From Deinococcales bacterium (GTDB lineage: Bacteria; Deinococcota; Deinococci; Deinococcales; JAAFIG01): a stretch of 64,000 nucleotides of DNA. A program made the position numbers and the translations under genes. How positions within the stretch are numbered: position 1 is the stretch's first letter; every line of letters starts with the position of its first letter. The DNA is taken from the NCBI GenBank assembly GCA_013298595.1, contig JAAFIG010000001.1:249056-313055 (forward strand), in the 5' to 3' direction. The notes under the pieces are model-generated. The model searched no databases. It saw nothing but the letters and a program-made list of their open reading frames with translations, and was not told the origin of the DNA. Below, one piece after another: positions 49,902 through 59,338 of this stretch.

Positions 49902-50432
49902 ATGGATACTTCTTTACCGCTGATGTACAACTGGGTCAAACGCACTCGAGCAGATGTTTTGCAATATGTTGAGTCTTTGCCTGCCGAAATATTTTTAGCA
50001 AAACATCCCGATGTGCCCTATGGCAGTATCCGCGACCTACAAGCGCATTTGGCATATGCTTACCTCTGGTGGGTTGGACGGTATGGGCTTGGTTTACCCG
50101 CTTTTTCCCAAGACCTCGAGACACAAGCCATCACAACTGCCGCAGCCATGCGAGCTAAGTTTCTCGAGGTGGATGCTGTACTCGAGCAAGCCTTTGCTAC
50201 TTTTCAGGACGTGGATGTGCCTTTTACAGTCGTAAGACCTGGACGCGACCAACTCGTGGTCACAAAACGCTGGTTAATTGTGCGTCCAATCACCCATGAG
50301 TTTCATCATCATGGGCAAGTGCTGATGCTGGGGCGTTTACTTGGGTATCCTGTGCCAGAGCATCTTGGTGCCGATTTGGTATTACCGGCTGATGTTGTAT
50401 GTCCGACAGAAATTGTAGGTCAGATTTGTTAA
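49902..50432 (+). CDS. DinB family protein
   Basis: 176 residues, four-helix DinB/YfiT fold: the three metal-ligand His are visible in RDLQAHLAYAYLWW and the late ITHEFHHHGQVLMLGRLLG. Family members act as bacillithiol- or mycothiol-dependent S-transferases in several lineages, which would fit the PIG-L/BshB-type gene at the right edge; this link is inference. The start is taken as ATG 49902; an in-frame TTG at 49884 is possible. Confidence 0.85.
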   Translation: MDTSLPLMYNWVKRTRADVLQYVESLPAEIFLAKHPDVPYGSIRDLQAHLAYAYLWWVGRYGLGLPAFSQDLETQAITTAAAMRAKFLEVDAVLEQAFATFQDVDVPFTVVRPGRDQLVVTKRWLIVRPITHEFHHHGQVLMLGRLLGYPVPEHLGADLVLPADVVCPTEIVGQIC

Positions 50433-50441
50433 AATTTTAGG

Positions 50442-50467
50442 ATAGGCACAAGTCGTGCCTATTTTTT
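50442..50467 (+). terminator. Rho-independent terminator
   Basis: ATAGGCAC (50442-50449), 5-nt loop, GTGCCTAT (50455-50462), then TTTTT. Ends the DinB gene. Confidence 0.92.
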
Positions 50468-50491
50468 GTGGATTGTGTTGTGTAGATTGGA

Positions 50492-52261
50492 TTGATTGTG
50501 AATACTTTACTTTTGTACTTAAAACCATATCGTACCCTTGTTATTGCTACCCTTGTGTTAGCTGCCATTAACACAGGGTTTTCTTTGCTCGACCCAATTA
50601 TTCTGGGGCGTTTAGTCAAAGTGGCTTTCGAGCATCAAGCCAAACCACTCGAGTGGAGTGCGTATTTACCAACAGTATTGCAATTGCTTTTAGCCAGTGT
50701 TGGTGTGGCAATGGCGAGCCGTATTGCCAAGAATTTTCAAGATTATTTTCTCAATGTGGTTGTGCAAAAATTTGGTGCAAAAGTTTTTACCGATGGTTTA
50801 CAACACGCTATGAAATTGCCTTATCAAGAATTTGAGGATCAGCGCAGTGGCGAAACCCTTTCGATTCTAACCAAAGTTCGGGCTGATGTTGAAAAATTTC
50901 TTAATTTAGCCATTAATGTGATGTTTGGTGTGCTGGTTGGTGTGATTTTTGTTTTTACTTATGCCACAATTTATGTGCATTGGAGTATCCCATTAGCATA
51001 TGCAGCGGGTGTGACCATATTGGTTGTTGCTACCAACTTTCTTAGTCAGAAACTTAAAGCCATTCAAAAAATAATTGTGGCTAAAACCACGGCATTGGCA
51101 GGTTCAACCACCGAATCTTTACGCAATATCGAACTGGTCAAAAGCCTCGGTTTAACCGAACAAGAAATTACACGTTTAAACAAAAATACTTTTAAAATTC
51201 TTGGGCTTGAACTCGAGAAAGTCAAAAATATTCGTGGCATTGGTTTTATTCAAGGCACACTGGTTAATACATTGCGCCAAGTGATTTTATTTATTTTGAT
51301 GTACCTGATTTATGGTGGCACAATGAAAGCTGATCAACTTGTGACCATGCAGATTTTTGCTTTTTTTGTGTTTGGTCCTTTACAAGAAATTGGCAATGTA
51401 TTGCTTTCGTACCGCGAAGCCGAAGCGTCGCTGAATAATTTTAAGAACCTGATGCAAAAAGCCCCTGAAGCTCAACCGCTCGAGCCAAAAAAACTGGGCG
51501 TGGTCTCCAATTTGCATTTTGCCAATGTTGCTTTTAAGCATCGTAGCGCTCAGCATAATGCCATCGAAAAAATCGAGTTTAGTGTCAAGCGTGGCGAAAC
51601 CATTGCCTTTGTTGGACCTAGCGGCTCTGGTAAAAGCACTTTGATGAAACTATTGGTTGGTTTGTATCGTCCACAACAAGGTAATATTTTTTATAACGGC
51701 ATCGACGAAAATGATGTGAATTTCGAGGAATTACGCGCCCAGATTGGTTTTGTGACGCAGGACACCCAATTATTTTCTGGCACAATCAAAGAAAATTTAT
51801 TATTTGTCAACCCGAATGCCTCGGATGAATTACTGCGTGAAACATTGTCTCGAGCTTCCTGTAATGCACTCTTGGCAAAAGCCGATAAAGGCTTAGATAC
51901 AACCATTGGTGAAGGTGGTTTGAAGCTTTCTGGTGGTGAAAAACAACGTATTTCGATAGCCAGGGCTTTGTTACGTCAACCCAGTATTTTGATTTTTGAT
52001 GAGGCAACTTCGGCACTAGATTCAATCACCGAAGAAGACATTACCAACACCATTAAAGAAGTCTCGAGTTCGCAAAATCAAATGACTGTTCTTATTGCCC
52101 ACCGTCTCAGTACCATCATGCACGCAGACCGAATTTATGTACTCGAGCGTGGTGAAATTGTTGAAACAGGTTCACATGAAGCCTTATTGCTCGAGAAGGG
52201 TTTGTACTATGCGATGTGGCGACAACAAATTGGTGAGCGTAAAAAATTAGTAGCGGCGTAG
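50492..52261 (+). CDS. ABC exporter, MsbA/MDR type
   Basis: 589 residues, a half-size exporter: six TM helices in residues 1-310, then the nucleotide-binding domain with Walker A GPSGSGKST, Q-loop FVTQDTQLFSG, signature LSGGEKQR, Walker B ILIFDEATSALD and H-loop AHRLST. It would act as a homodimer exporting lipid, peptide or drug. No C39 domain is fused to it. The start is uncertain: TTG at 50492 or GTG at 50498, no ATG; TAGATT (50483-50488) is close upstream. Confidence 0.92.
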   Translation: MIVNTLLLYLKPYRTLVIATLVLAAINTGFSLLDPIILGRLVKVAFEHQAKPLEWSAYLPTVLQLLLASVGVAMASRIAKNFQDYFLNVVVQKFGAKVFTDGLQHAMKLPYQEFEDQRSGETLSILTKVRADVEKFLNLAINVMFGVLVGVIFVFTYATIYVHWSIPLAYAAGVTILVVATNFLSQKLKAIQKIIVAKTTALAGSTTESLRNIELVKSLGLTEQEITRLNKNTFKILGLELEKVKNIRGIGFIQGTLVNTLRQVILFILMYLIYGGTMKADQLVTMQIFAFFVFGPLQEIGNVLLSYREAEASLNNFKNLMQKAPEAQPLEPKKLGVVSNLHFANVAFKHRSAQHNAIEKIEFSVKRGETIAFVGPSGSGKSTLMKLLVGLYRPQQGNIFYNGIDENDVNFEELRAQIGFVTQDTQLFSGTIKENLLFVNPNASDELLRETLSRASCNALLAKADKGLDTTIGEGGLKLSGGEKQRISIARALLRQPSILIFDEATSALDSITEEDITNTIKEVSSSQNQMTVLIAHRLSTIMHADRIYVLERGEIVETGSHEALLLEKGLYYAMWRQQIGERKKLVAA

Positions 52262-52365
52262 CACTTTTAATGAATTTTCCAGCCATTGTTTTTTGTACTT
52301 TATGGTCGTGACAAAGCTGCTTTGCCTATATTTTCTTTACTCAAGTTCGCAAGGGACACTGGATC

Positions 52366-52407
52366 TTGACATATTCCGACTAAACCACTATGTTTAATTT
52401 AGATTAA
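52366..52407 (+). promoter_or_regulatory. Promoter and operator of iron-type importer
   Basis: TTGACA (52366-52371), 17-bp spacer, TATGTT (52389-52394), overlapped by the near-palindrome TTAATTTAGATTAA (52394-52407). The A/T-rich inverted repeat over the start site is the kind bound by DtxR/MntR or Fur-like regulators; which one cannot be told. Confidence 0.7.
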
Positions 52408-52451
52408 GCAGGTGCCAATACATTTGACACAAAAGCCAATCAGGAGAAACC

Positions 52452-53459
52452 ATGAAAAAACAAATCACCATCACCATTTTAGCCATCCTCGCCTCGAGTA
52501 TTGCATTGCTTGGCGTTCAAGCTCAATCCAATGAGATCACTGTCTACACCGGACGCGGTAAAGGACTTGTTGATCCGTTAGTACAAACATTCCAAGCCGA
52601 AACAGGGATTAAAGTCAATGTTCGCTATGGTACAGACGCACAAATGTTGGCTGCTGTCCAAGAAGAAGGCACAAAAAGTCCAGCCGATATCTTCTGGGCA
52701 AATACCAGTGGTACATTGGGTTTACTCAGTAAAAGCAACACCCTTAATACACTCAGTTCAACCCTGCTCAACAAAGCAACTAGCTTCGTTCCAGAATCAA
52801 AACGCTGGGTTCCATTATCGATTCGTTTTCGCGTGTTGGCGTACAACCCAGCCAAAATTAAACCAGAACAATTGCCAACCAGTGTTTTGGATTTACCAAA
52901 ATTAACAGCCCTCAAAGGACGTATTGGTTGGACACCAGCTTATGCAAGCTTCCAAGATTTTGTTGGTGCAATTGCCTCAATTCATGGTGATGCCAAAGCC
53001 AAAGAGTGGTTAAGTGGCATGAAAACCTTAGAACCAAAAGCGTACGGTACCAGTAACACCCAAATGCTCGAGGCTTTACGGGCAGGTGAAATTGATGTTG
53101 CACTAACCAATCATTATTATGTGTTGCGTTTTGTTAAAGCAGGTTATCCAATGGGCACACATTACTTCCAAAATGGTGATGTTGGTAGCTTAGCGCTTGT
53201 CACAGGTGCAGGTGTGCTGCGTAGCAGTAAAAAAGTTGCTAATGCCACTAAACTGATGACTTGGTTATTAGCCCCTAAAGCCCAACAATTTTTTAGTGGC
53301 GAAATCTTTGAATACCCTGTCATCAAAAATGCCATCCTACCAAGCACGCTGTTACCACTCGAGCAAATGCTAATTCGTAGCCCCAAAATTGATTTTGATA
53401 AACTCTCGGATTACGTTGACAACGCTCAGAAATTACTGCGCGAAGCTGGCTTAATCTAG
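52452..53459 (+). CDS. Ferric-iron-type ABC binding protein
   Basis: 335 residues with a signal peptide (ITITILAILASSIALLGVQAQ). Follows the FbpA/FutA class: EITVYTGRGKGLVDPLVQTF, GIKVNVRYGTDAQMLAAVQEEG, RFRVLAYNPAKIKPEQLP, GRIGWTPAYASFQDFVGA and the tyrosine-bearing ALTNHYYVLRF typical of Fe(III) ligation. Periplasmic capture of Fe(III) is the likely role. AGGAG is upstream. Permease and ATPase genes follow. Confidence 0.9.
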   Translation: MKKQITITILAILASSIALLGVQAQSNEITVYTGRGKGLVDPLVQTFQAETGIKVNVRYGTDAQMLAAVQEEGTKSPADIFWANTSGTLGLLSKSNTLNTLSSTLLNKATSFVPESKRWVPLSIRFRVLAYNPAKIKPEQLPTSVLDLPKLTALKGRIGWTPAYASFQDFVGAIASIHGDAKAKEWLSGMKTLEPKAYGTSNTQMLEALRAGEIDVALTNHYYVLRFVKAGYPMGTHYFQNGDVGSLALVTGAGVLRSSKKVANATKLMTWLLAPKAQQFFSGEIFEYPVIKNAILPSTLLPLEQMLIRSPKIDFDKLSDYVDNAQKLLREAGLI

Positions 53460-53462
53460 GCA

Positions 53463-55058
53463 ATGCAATTGACTCGTCTAATACAACGTTCAAAAGCCTC
53501 TAACCCCGCACCTCGTCTATTGACTTGGTTCTCGGGGTTGATGGCATTTGCTGTGCTGATCCCAATTGTTTACCTTGTGTTACGAGCACTCGAGGCAGAC
53601 CCCACTCAACTGGTTGACATTGTTTTTCGTAGTCGCAATGTTTTTTTACTCGCCAATACTGTATTGCTGAGTGTTGCTGTACTACTGACCACAACATTGA
53701 TTGGTCTGCCTTTAGCTTGGGTTTTAGCACGAACCAATCTGCGCTTTAAAAATGTTTGGATGATTTTAGGTGCATTGCCCCTGAGCATCCCTGGGTATGT
53801 TGGCGCGTTTTCCTTACTCGCAGCCAATGGACCTGGTGGCACACTCGAGGCTGTCTTTGGGTTGTCGTTGCCAAGACCATCAGGTTTCTGGGGAGCATTG
53901 GCAGTACTTACCCTCTACACCTACCCTTACTTATTTTTGAACTTACACACTGCCCTAAATAACTTAGATCCTCGTCTCGAGGAAGCGGCTCGGAGTCTTG
54001 GGCGTTCAAGATGGCAAACTTTTACCAGTGTGATTTTGCCACAACTTCGAGCTGCTTGGTTATCGGCAGCTCTACTGATTGTTTTGCATATCCTAGGTGA
54101 TTTTGCAGTGGTTTCGCTGATGCGTTTTGAAACATTTTCCTATGCCATTTACAGCCAATACACATCCAGTCTTGATCGTATTTACGCAGCTTGGTTATCA
54201 CTTGGGTTACTGATTGTTACAATAATTATTTTAATACTCGAGGCTCGGTTAGTTCGCCGTAGTCTTGTACCACGTAATGCCCGTAACTTAGCTCGAGGTG
54301 GCACAGAATTTCGTTTAGGCTGGCTTGAATTTCCTGTGGTTTTGGGTTTATTCAGCTTGGCGGCTGTTAGTGTTTTGTTACCTATTTTCACAGCTTTTTT
54401 TTGGTTACAACGCGAAGCAAGTAACACATTTGTTAACCCTTGGAATGATCTGTTTCAAGCATCTTTAGCAACCATCGGTGTGGCTGCTCCAGCTGCAATC
54501 ATCTGTGCGATTATTGCTATACCATTAAGTTACCTCGGTGTTCGTTACCCAACACAACTCAACCGCATTCTCGAACGCGCCAGTTATCTAGGGTATGCCA
54601 CACCACCATTAGCACTAGCATTAGCCTTGGTATTTTTTACCTTACGGGTTGTACCAGATTTATACCAAACACTGGGTTTACTGATAGCAGCTTATGTTTT
54701 ACATTTTCTTGCCGAAGGGCTAGGACCTGTTCGTGCTGCACTACTCCAAACACCTGTCAGACTCGAAGAAGCAGCCCGTAGTTTAGGAATGCGCCCTGTG
54801 CAAGTCATCCTAAAAATTATTCTGCCCCTTATTTCCAGAGGTGTGCTGGCAAGTGCAGCCCTCGTTTTTTTGAGTGCCGTTAAAGAATTACCATTAACAA
54901 CCATTCTTGCCCCGCCTGGCATTGAAACATTGGCAAAAAATGTGTTTGGTTATACTTCCGAAGCAATGTTCGCTCAAGCCGCTCCACACGCACTTGCTTT
55001 GATTGTTGTCTCGAGCATCTTTATTGGACTTGTGCTGCGACGCAATCAGCGTAGTTAA
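53463..55058 (+). CDS. Ferric-iron-type ABC permease
   Basis: 531 residues, a fused two-domain permease of about 12 TM helices. Two EAA loops are visible, one per half: EEAARSLGRSRWQTFTSVILP and EEAARSLGMRPVQVILKIILP. FbpB/FutB class. It begins 3 nt after the binding-protein stop. The fused layout matches the paired loops needed for one ATPase dimer. Confidence 0.92.
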   Translation: MQLTRLIQRSKASNPAPRLLTWFSGLMAFAVLIPIVYLVLRALEADPTQLVDIVFRSRNVFLLANTVLLSVAVLLTTTLIGLPLAWVLARTNLRFKNVWMILGALPLSIPGYVGAFSLLAANGPGGTLEAVFGLSLPRPSGFWGALAVLTLYTYPYLFLNLHTALNNLDPRLEEAARSLGRSRWQTFTSVILPQLRAAWLSAALLIVLHILGDFAVVSLMRFETFSYAIYSQYTSSLDRIYAAWLSLGLLIVTIIILILEARLVRRSLVPRNARNLARGGTEFRLGWLEFPVVLGLFSLAAVSVLLPIFTAFFWLQREASNTFVNPWNDLFQASLATIGVAAPAAIICAIIAIPLSYLGVRYPTQLNRILERASYLGYATPPLALALALVFFTLRVVPDLYQTLGLLIAAYVLHFLAEGLGPVRAALLQTPVRLEEAARSLGMRPVQVILKIILPLISRGVLASAALVFLSAVKELPLTTILAPPGIETLAKNVFGYTSEAMFAQAAPHALALIVVSSIFIGLVLRRNQRS

Positions 55059-55129
55059 CTATTCCAGACTCGAGTCCCTGTTTACAAAGCATTTAGTTTG
55101 ATACAACACAGACCGAACGAAGGGATGTT

Positions 55130-56152
55130 GTGGTTATGCTTGCAGTTACTCAGTTACTTAAACGCTTTCACAGTAGTCATCCACCTGTAGTCAACGGTGT
55201 TTCATTCACTGTCCAAGCGGGTAGTATCGCCGCGATTCTAGGACCTAGTGGTTGTGGCAAAACCACCACATTGCGATTAATTGCAGGTTTTGAACGTACC
55301 GATGCAGGAAAAATTGTGCTCGATGATGTCATACTCAGTGACCAAACACAGCATCTTGCCCCCGAAGCTCGAGGGATTGGCTTTGTTTTCCAAGATTACG
55401 CTTTGTTCCCACATATCAATGTTTTACAAAATGTCGCCTTTGGATTACGTGGTGCAGATCGTTTAGAACGCGCCAAAGAAGTTTGTGCTTTGGTTGGTTT
55501 AAATATTTTTACCAATCGTATGCCACATCAACTCAGTGGCGGACAACAACAACGAGTTGCTTTAGCTCGAGCACTTGCCCCAAGACCAAAATTGGTTTTA
55601 CTCGATGAACCCTTCTCGAGTTTAGATGCTGGTTTACGAGAAAGTACTCGAGCTGAAGTGCGCGATATTTTACGCTCCAGTGGTGCAACCGCTTTACTGG
55701 TCACCCATGACCAAGAAGAAGCCATGTCTTTCGCCGATCAGTTACTGGTCATGCGCGATGGTAAACTCGAGCAAGCAGGCGTTCCCGAAACTGTTTACAC
55801 ACGCCCACGAACAGCTTTTGTAGCCAGTTTTTTAGGTAAAACAAATTTATTTCCTGCTCGAGTACAAAATAGCATCGCTGAAACACCATTTGGACAAATC
55901 AATGTGGCGGGTTTAAGTGATGGTTCAACGATGTTGTCTTTACGCCCCGAAGATTTAGCCTTTGCCGATGTTGGCTTATCTGCCAAAATTCTCAGTCGAG
56001 AATTTAAAGGGCATGATGTGACTTATACTGTTCGTGCTGACCAGTTGACATTGATTGTACAAAGACCCAGCCCAGCCATGTGGCAAGTTGGACAGCAAGT
56101 TCATATCAAACTGATAGGACAACCAACTGTGGTTCAAGGCAGCAGTTCATAA
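55130..56152 (+). CDS. Ferric-iron-type ABC ATPase
   Basis: 340 residues. Walker A GPSGCGKTTT, Q-loop FVFQDYALFPH, signature LSGGQQQRVALARAL, Walker B LVLLDEPFSSLD, H-loop LVTHDQEEA, and a C-terminal regulatory TOBE-like domain (LSLRPEDLAFADV). FbpC/PotA class. Start taken as GTG 55130 with AAGGG five nt upstream; an ATG two codons later is possible. It completes the importer with the two upstream genes. Confidence 0.92.
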   Translation: MVMLAVTQLLKRFHSSHPPVVNGVSFTVQAGSIAAILGPSGCGKTTTLRLIAGFERTDAGKIVLDDVILSDQTQHLAPEARGIGFVFQDYALFPHINVLQNVAFGLRGADRLERAKEVCALVGLNIFTNRMPHQLSGGQQQRVALARALAPRPKLVLLDEPFSSLDAGLRESTRAEVRDILRSSGATALLVTHDQEEAMSFADQLLVMRDGKLEQAGVPETVYTRPRTAFVASFLGKTNLFPARVQNSIAETPFGQINVAGLSDGSTMLSLRPEDLAFADVGLSAKILSREFKGHDVTYTVRADQLTLIVQRPSPAMWQVGQQVHIKLIGQPTVVQGSSS

Positions 56153-56332
56153 CAAAATGTTTGCTCGAGTAAGCTTTTATATTTGCAGTGTCAAACAAGT
56201 GCAAAAATGTAAATTCGAGCTGCCAAATTACTGAGAATACTGCGACTGAAAGGCAAAAAACGAATCTCATGAATTGTAAAGTACTCGAGCAAACACCGTG
56301 CTACTGCCTTGATGCGTTAGGCTACTGACAAG

Positions 56333-57430
56333 ATGCCCACCCTCAACCAAGAACTACCCGTAACAACAAAACAAAAACCTTTTGAACTGGGTATTTACTC
56401 CTTCGTCGAAAACACCCCTGACCCAACAACACACAGCAAAATCAGTGCTGCCCAGCGGTTAGCGGATTTACTCGAGGAAATCGAATTAGCCGATCAAATT
56501 GGTTTAGATGCTTTTGGTATTGGTGAGCATCACCGCGAGGAGTATGTGGCATCTTCGCCCGCTGTTATTTTGGCAGCAGCGGCGACTCGTACCAAAAACA
56601 TCACACTTGGTAGTGCCGTGACAGTACTCAGTTCAGACGATCCTGTGCGGGTTTTTCAAGATTTTGCAACACTGGATTTACTCTCGGGTGGACGGGCAGA
56701 AATTGTGGCTGGAAGAGGATCGTTTATTGAATCTTTTCCACTATTTGGTTACGACTTAAACGATTATCATGAGTTATTTGCCGAGAAACTCGAGTTGTTA
56801 CTCGAGCTTAGAAATACCGAACGTGTTTCTTGGACGGGTCAGCACCGCGCTGCAATCCATAATTTACCTGTGTTTCCACGACCTTACCAACCCAAAATGC
56901 CAATTTGGGTTGGGGTTGGTGGTACACCCGAATCGGTGATACGAGCCGCAACACTGGGTTTACCAATGGCACTAGCCATTATTGGGGGCGAACCCATTCG
57001 CTTTAAACCACTGATAGATTTGTACTGGAATACCGCTCGAGCCGCAGGGCACGATTTAAGCCAATTAGCAGTCAGTGTCAATTCGCACGGCTTTATTGCC
57101 GATACGACACAAAAAGCCTTAGATCAATCGTTTCCATCGGTGGCAATGATCATGAATAAAATTGGGCGTGAACGTGGTTGGTCACCGTTAACCAAAGCAC
57201 AATACGATGCCTCGAGCCAATTGCGTGGACATTTAGCCGTTGGCAACCCCGAAGCAGTGGCTGAAAAAATTATTTATCAACAACAAATCATGGGGCATAA
57301 CAGGTACATGTTGCAACTCAGTGTTGGCACGCTGCCACACAAAGATTTGATGCACGCTATCGAATTGTACGGCACAAAAGTCGCACCAATGGTTCGCCAA
57401 GAAATTGGACAACTTGCTACTCGTACATAG
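56333..57430 (+). CDS. LLM class flavin monooxygenase
   Basis: 365 residues of the luciferase-like monooxygenase superfamily: [71 protein letters not shown] and the C-terminal barrel region. A F420- or FMN-dependent oxidoreductase of the group that includes MupA/alkanal monooxygenase-like proteins; substrate unknown. TAGGCT lies 9 nt before the ATG. Single gene between non-coding stretches. Confidence 0.9.
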   Translation: MPTLNQELPVTTKQKPFELGIYSFVENTPDPTTHSKISAAQRLADLLEEIELADQIGLDAFGIGEHHREEYVASSPAVILAAAATRTKNITLGSAVTVLSSDDPVRVFQDFATLDLLSGGRAEIVAGRGSFIESFPLFGYDLNDYHELFAEKLELLLELRNTERVSWTGQHRAAIHNLPVFPRPYQPKMPIWVGVGGTPESVIRAATLGLPMALAIIGGEPIRFKPLIDLYWNTARAAGHDLSQLAVSVNSHGFIADTTQKALDQSFPSVAMIMNKIGRERGWSPLTKAQYDASSQLRGHLAVGNPEAVAEKIIYQQQIMGHNRYMLQLSVGTLPHKDLMHAIELYGTKVAPMVRQEIGQLATRT

Positions 57431-57510
57431 TCTCGAGTAACTTTGTTTTGACTATCCTAAAAAGCTGTGCTGTGCAAACTAAAATCAAAGATTCCAAAAC
57501 AGATCGGAAA

Positions 57511-58245
57511 TTATTCCTCGAGAAAATCCATATTGGCATTGCTATAAACACTTTGCACATCATCTAAATCCTCGAGTGCTTCGAGTACTCGAGCAACTTT
57601 TGGTGCATCTTCGGCACTGACATCAACAATGTTTTCGGCAATGCTGGTAAATTCTGCGCTAATTGGTTCGATCCCTGCTTTACGAAAACCTTCGGCAACA
57701 CCAATCATATCGGCAAAAGTGGTGTAGACATCCATGCGTGGTTCGCCATCTTCTTCGTAAATCTCGAGGTCGTCTGCACCTAAATCCATTGCCATTAACT
57801 GGGTGTCATCATCGTTTTTGGCTAAAGTAATTAAGCCTTTTCGTTCAAACATCCATGCCACACCACCACTCATATTGCCACCATGTTTGGTAAAAGCATG
57901 GCGAACTTCACCAGCAGTGCGGTTGCGGTTGTTGGTTAAACCATACACCAGCACCGCTACACCAGCCACGGCATAGCCTTCGTAAATCACTTCATCAAGT
58001 TGTACAGCTTCGCCGCCGCCAAGGGCTTTTTTAATGGCATTAGCAATGTTATCCGCAGGGACACCATCGCGTTTTGCCAGCGACAACGCATTTTTTAAAC
58101 CCAAATTGGCTGATGGATCGCCACTACCACCACCACGCACAGCAGCTGTAATAGCTGCCAGATGCTTGGAGTACATCGCGCCACGTTTTTTGTCCGTGAC
58201 TGCTTTCTTACGCTTAATTTGTGCCCATTTACTATGACCTGCCAT
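57511..58245 (-). CDS. yebC: YebC/PmpR family protein
   Basis: 244 residues from the ATG at 58245 with GGAGG 5 nt upstream (the open frame extends further but precedes the ribosome site). MAGHSKWAQIKRKKAVTDKK is the canonical start of YebC, followed by LGLKNALSLAKRDGVPADNI and YEGYAVAGVAVLVYGLTNNRNRT. Family members act as transcription regulators and, as recently described, aid translation of proline stretches. Monocistronic here. Confidence 0.96.
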   Translation of the reverse strand: MAGHSKWAQIKRKKAVTDKKRGAMYSKHLAAITAAVRGGGSGDPSANLGLKNALSLAKRDGVPADNIANAIKKALGGGEAVQLDEVIYEGYAVAGVAVLVYGLTNNRNRTAGEVRHAFTKHGGNMSGGVAWMFERKGLITLAKNDDDTQLMAMDLGADDLEIYEEDGEPRMDVYTTFADMIGVAEGFRKAGIEPISAEFTSIAENIVDVSAEDAPKVARVLEALEDLDDVQSVYSNANMDFLEE

Positions 58246-58417
58246 AAAAACCTCCGTAAAACCTCGAGAAAAACAAAACAAAAAGCCGTTTAGCTCGAGT
58301 GAAGCGGGGGTGGGTAGACCGTTTCGTAAATTACGCTGTTCACAACCCGCGAAGATTAACACACTTATGCCAACACTTGCAGCTTACCTACCTTGGTGCT
58401 ATTGTTCGCGTCTGTGT

Positions 58418-58493
58418 GGGGATGTGGCGCAGCTGGGAGCGCGCATGAATCGCACTCATGAGGTCGCGGGTTCGACTCCCGCCATCTCCACCA
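58418..58493 (+). tRNA. tRNA-Ala (anticodon CGC)
   Basis: 76 nt with a complete cloverleaf and encoded CCA. Acceptor GGGGATG/CATCTCC with the G3:U70 pair diagnostic of tRNA-Ala; D stem GCGC/GCGC; anticodon stem CATGA/TCATG around loop ATCGCAC, anticodon CGC (58468... 34-36 at 58451-58453); T arm GCGGG-TTCGACT-CCCGC. Confidence 0.97.
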
Positions 58494-58497
58494 AGTT

Positions 58498-58525
58498 CCC
58501 CTCAAGAAACTCGAGGGGATTTTTG
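58498..58525 (+). terminator. Terminator of tRNA-Ala
   Basis: CCCCTC (58498-58503) and GAGGGG (58513-58518), followed by ATTTTTG. The right arm lies on a CTCGAG site. Confidence 0.85.
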
Positions 58526-58558
58526 TTTTATTAACCATATGAGATAACATCGCTCGAG

Positions 58559-58945
58559 TTAAACAGCTGCCATAGCTTCAATTTCAAGTTTCCATTTTGG
58601 ATCGAGCAATTGGCAACAGATAACAGTAGAAGACACTTGATGCTGCCCTAAGTATTTTACGCGTAATTGAACATTGGCTTCATCATCTTCTGGATTTGCA
58701 AGATATGTGCGTAGTGATACCAGATTGATGTAATCCATATCGGCTGCCCGTAAAAGCGTACCAATATGTTGCCAGATAATCTCTCCTTGTTCCACAAAGG
58801 AGTTAGGCATGGTTTTCCCATCGGCAAGATAGCCATTTAAACCGCTAATCAGTAACAAACGTGAACCTCCACGAATCTCGATAGCATGGCTGTACGCTTG
58901 GTATGGTGGAAATAATTCAGGTGGATTATGGTGAATAATTGCCAT
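58559..58945 (-). CDS. RidA (YjgF) family protein
   Basis: 128 residues of the RidA/YER057c fold: YSHAIEIRGGSRLLLISGLNG, VEQGEIIWQHIGTLLRAADM, LVSLRTYLANPEDDEANV and the late STVICCQLLDPKWKLEIEAMA. The catalytic-type Arg of enamine deaminases is present in SLRTYL. May deaminate reactive enamines or act as a divergent subfamily. The next gene upstream ends 9 nt away, so they are likely cotranscribed. Confidence 0.87.
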   Translation of the reverse strand: MAIIHHNPPELFPPYQAYSHAIEIRGGSRLLLISGLNGYLADGKTMPNSFVEQGEIIWQHIGTLLRAADMDYINLVSLRTYLANPEDDEANVQLRVKYLGQHQVSSTVICCQLLDPKWKLEIEAMAAV

Positions 58946-58954
58946 ATTGATTTC

Positions 58955-59329
58955 CTAGAGTGTCCAATCGTTGCTTTGTGGATTGTACAAAACCAGTGTT
59001 TTAGCATCTGATAATTCACTAGCATCTTGGAGCAATTCAAAAATAGCATTTTCATCATTCCAATAAGGAACACTAAACGCAATCTGTGTTGCAAAAACTG
59101 TGACACTGATTGGACTTTTGCCAACATACCGCACAAATCCTTTGCTTTCTAGGGACTCGGATTCTACTTGATATTTGTATTTTACGAGCCGCTCGAGAAA
59201 TTGCTGGACATCTCGAGGTTCGAGTGGCACAGGCTCGATTTCATCAAATTGAGTTTTTGGATTAATTTTTTGTTGTTTTTTTAAGGCTTTTCTGGTTGCA
59301 GCATGGAAAATTGAAACGCTGTAACTCAT
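58955..59329 (-). CDS. Small unknown protein
   Basis: 124 residues, MSYSVSIFHAATRKALKKQQ; an alpha/beta protein with FLERLVKYKYQVES and SVTVFATQIAFSVPYWNDEN. Similar small proteins occur scattered in bacteria (general impression, no named domain). It lies 9 nt before RidA and 9 nt after the stop of uvrA, so all three may be on one transcript. Function unknown. Confidence 0.75.
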   Translation of the reverse strand: MSYSVSIFHAATRKALKKQQKINPKTQFDEIEPVPLEPRDVQQFLERLVKYKYQVESESLESKGFVRYVGKSPISVTVFATQIAFSVPYWNDENAIFELLQDASELSDAKTLVLYNPQSNDWTL

Positions 59330-59338
59330 ATATCTCCT

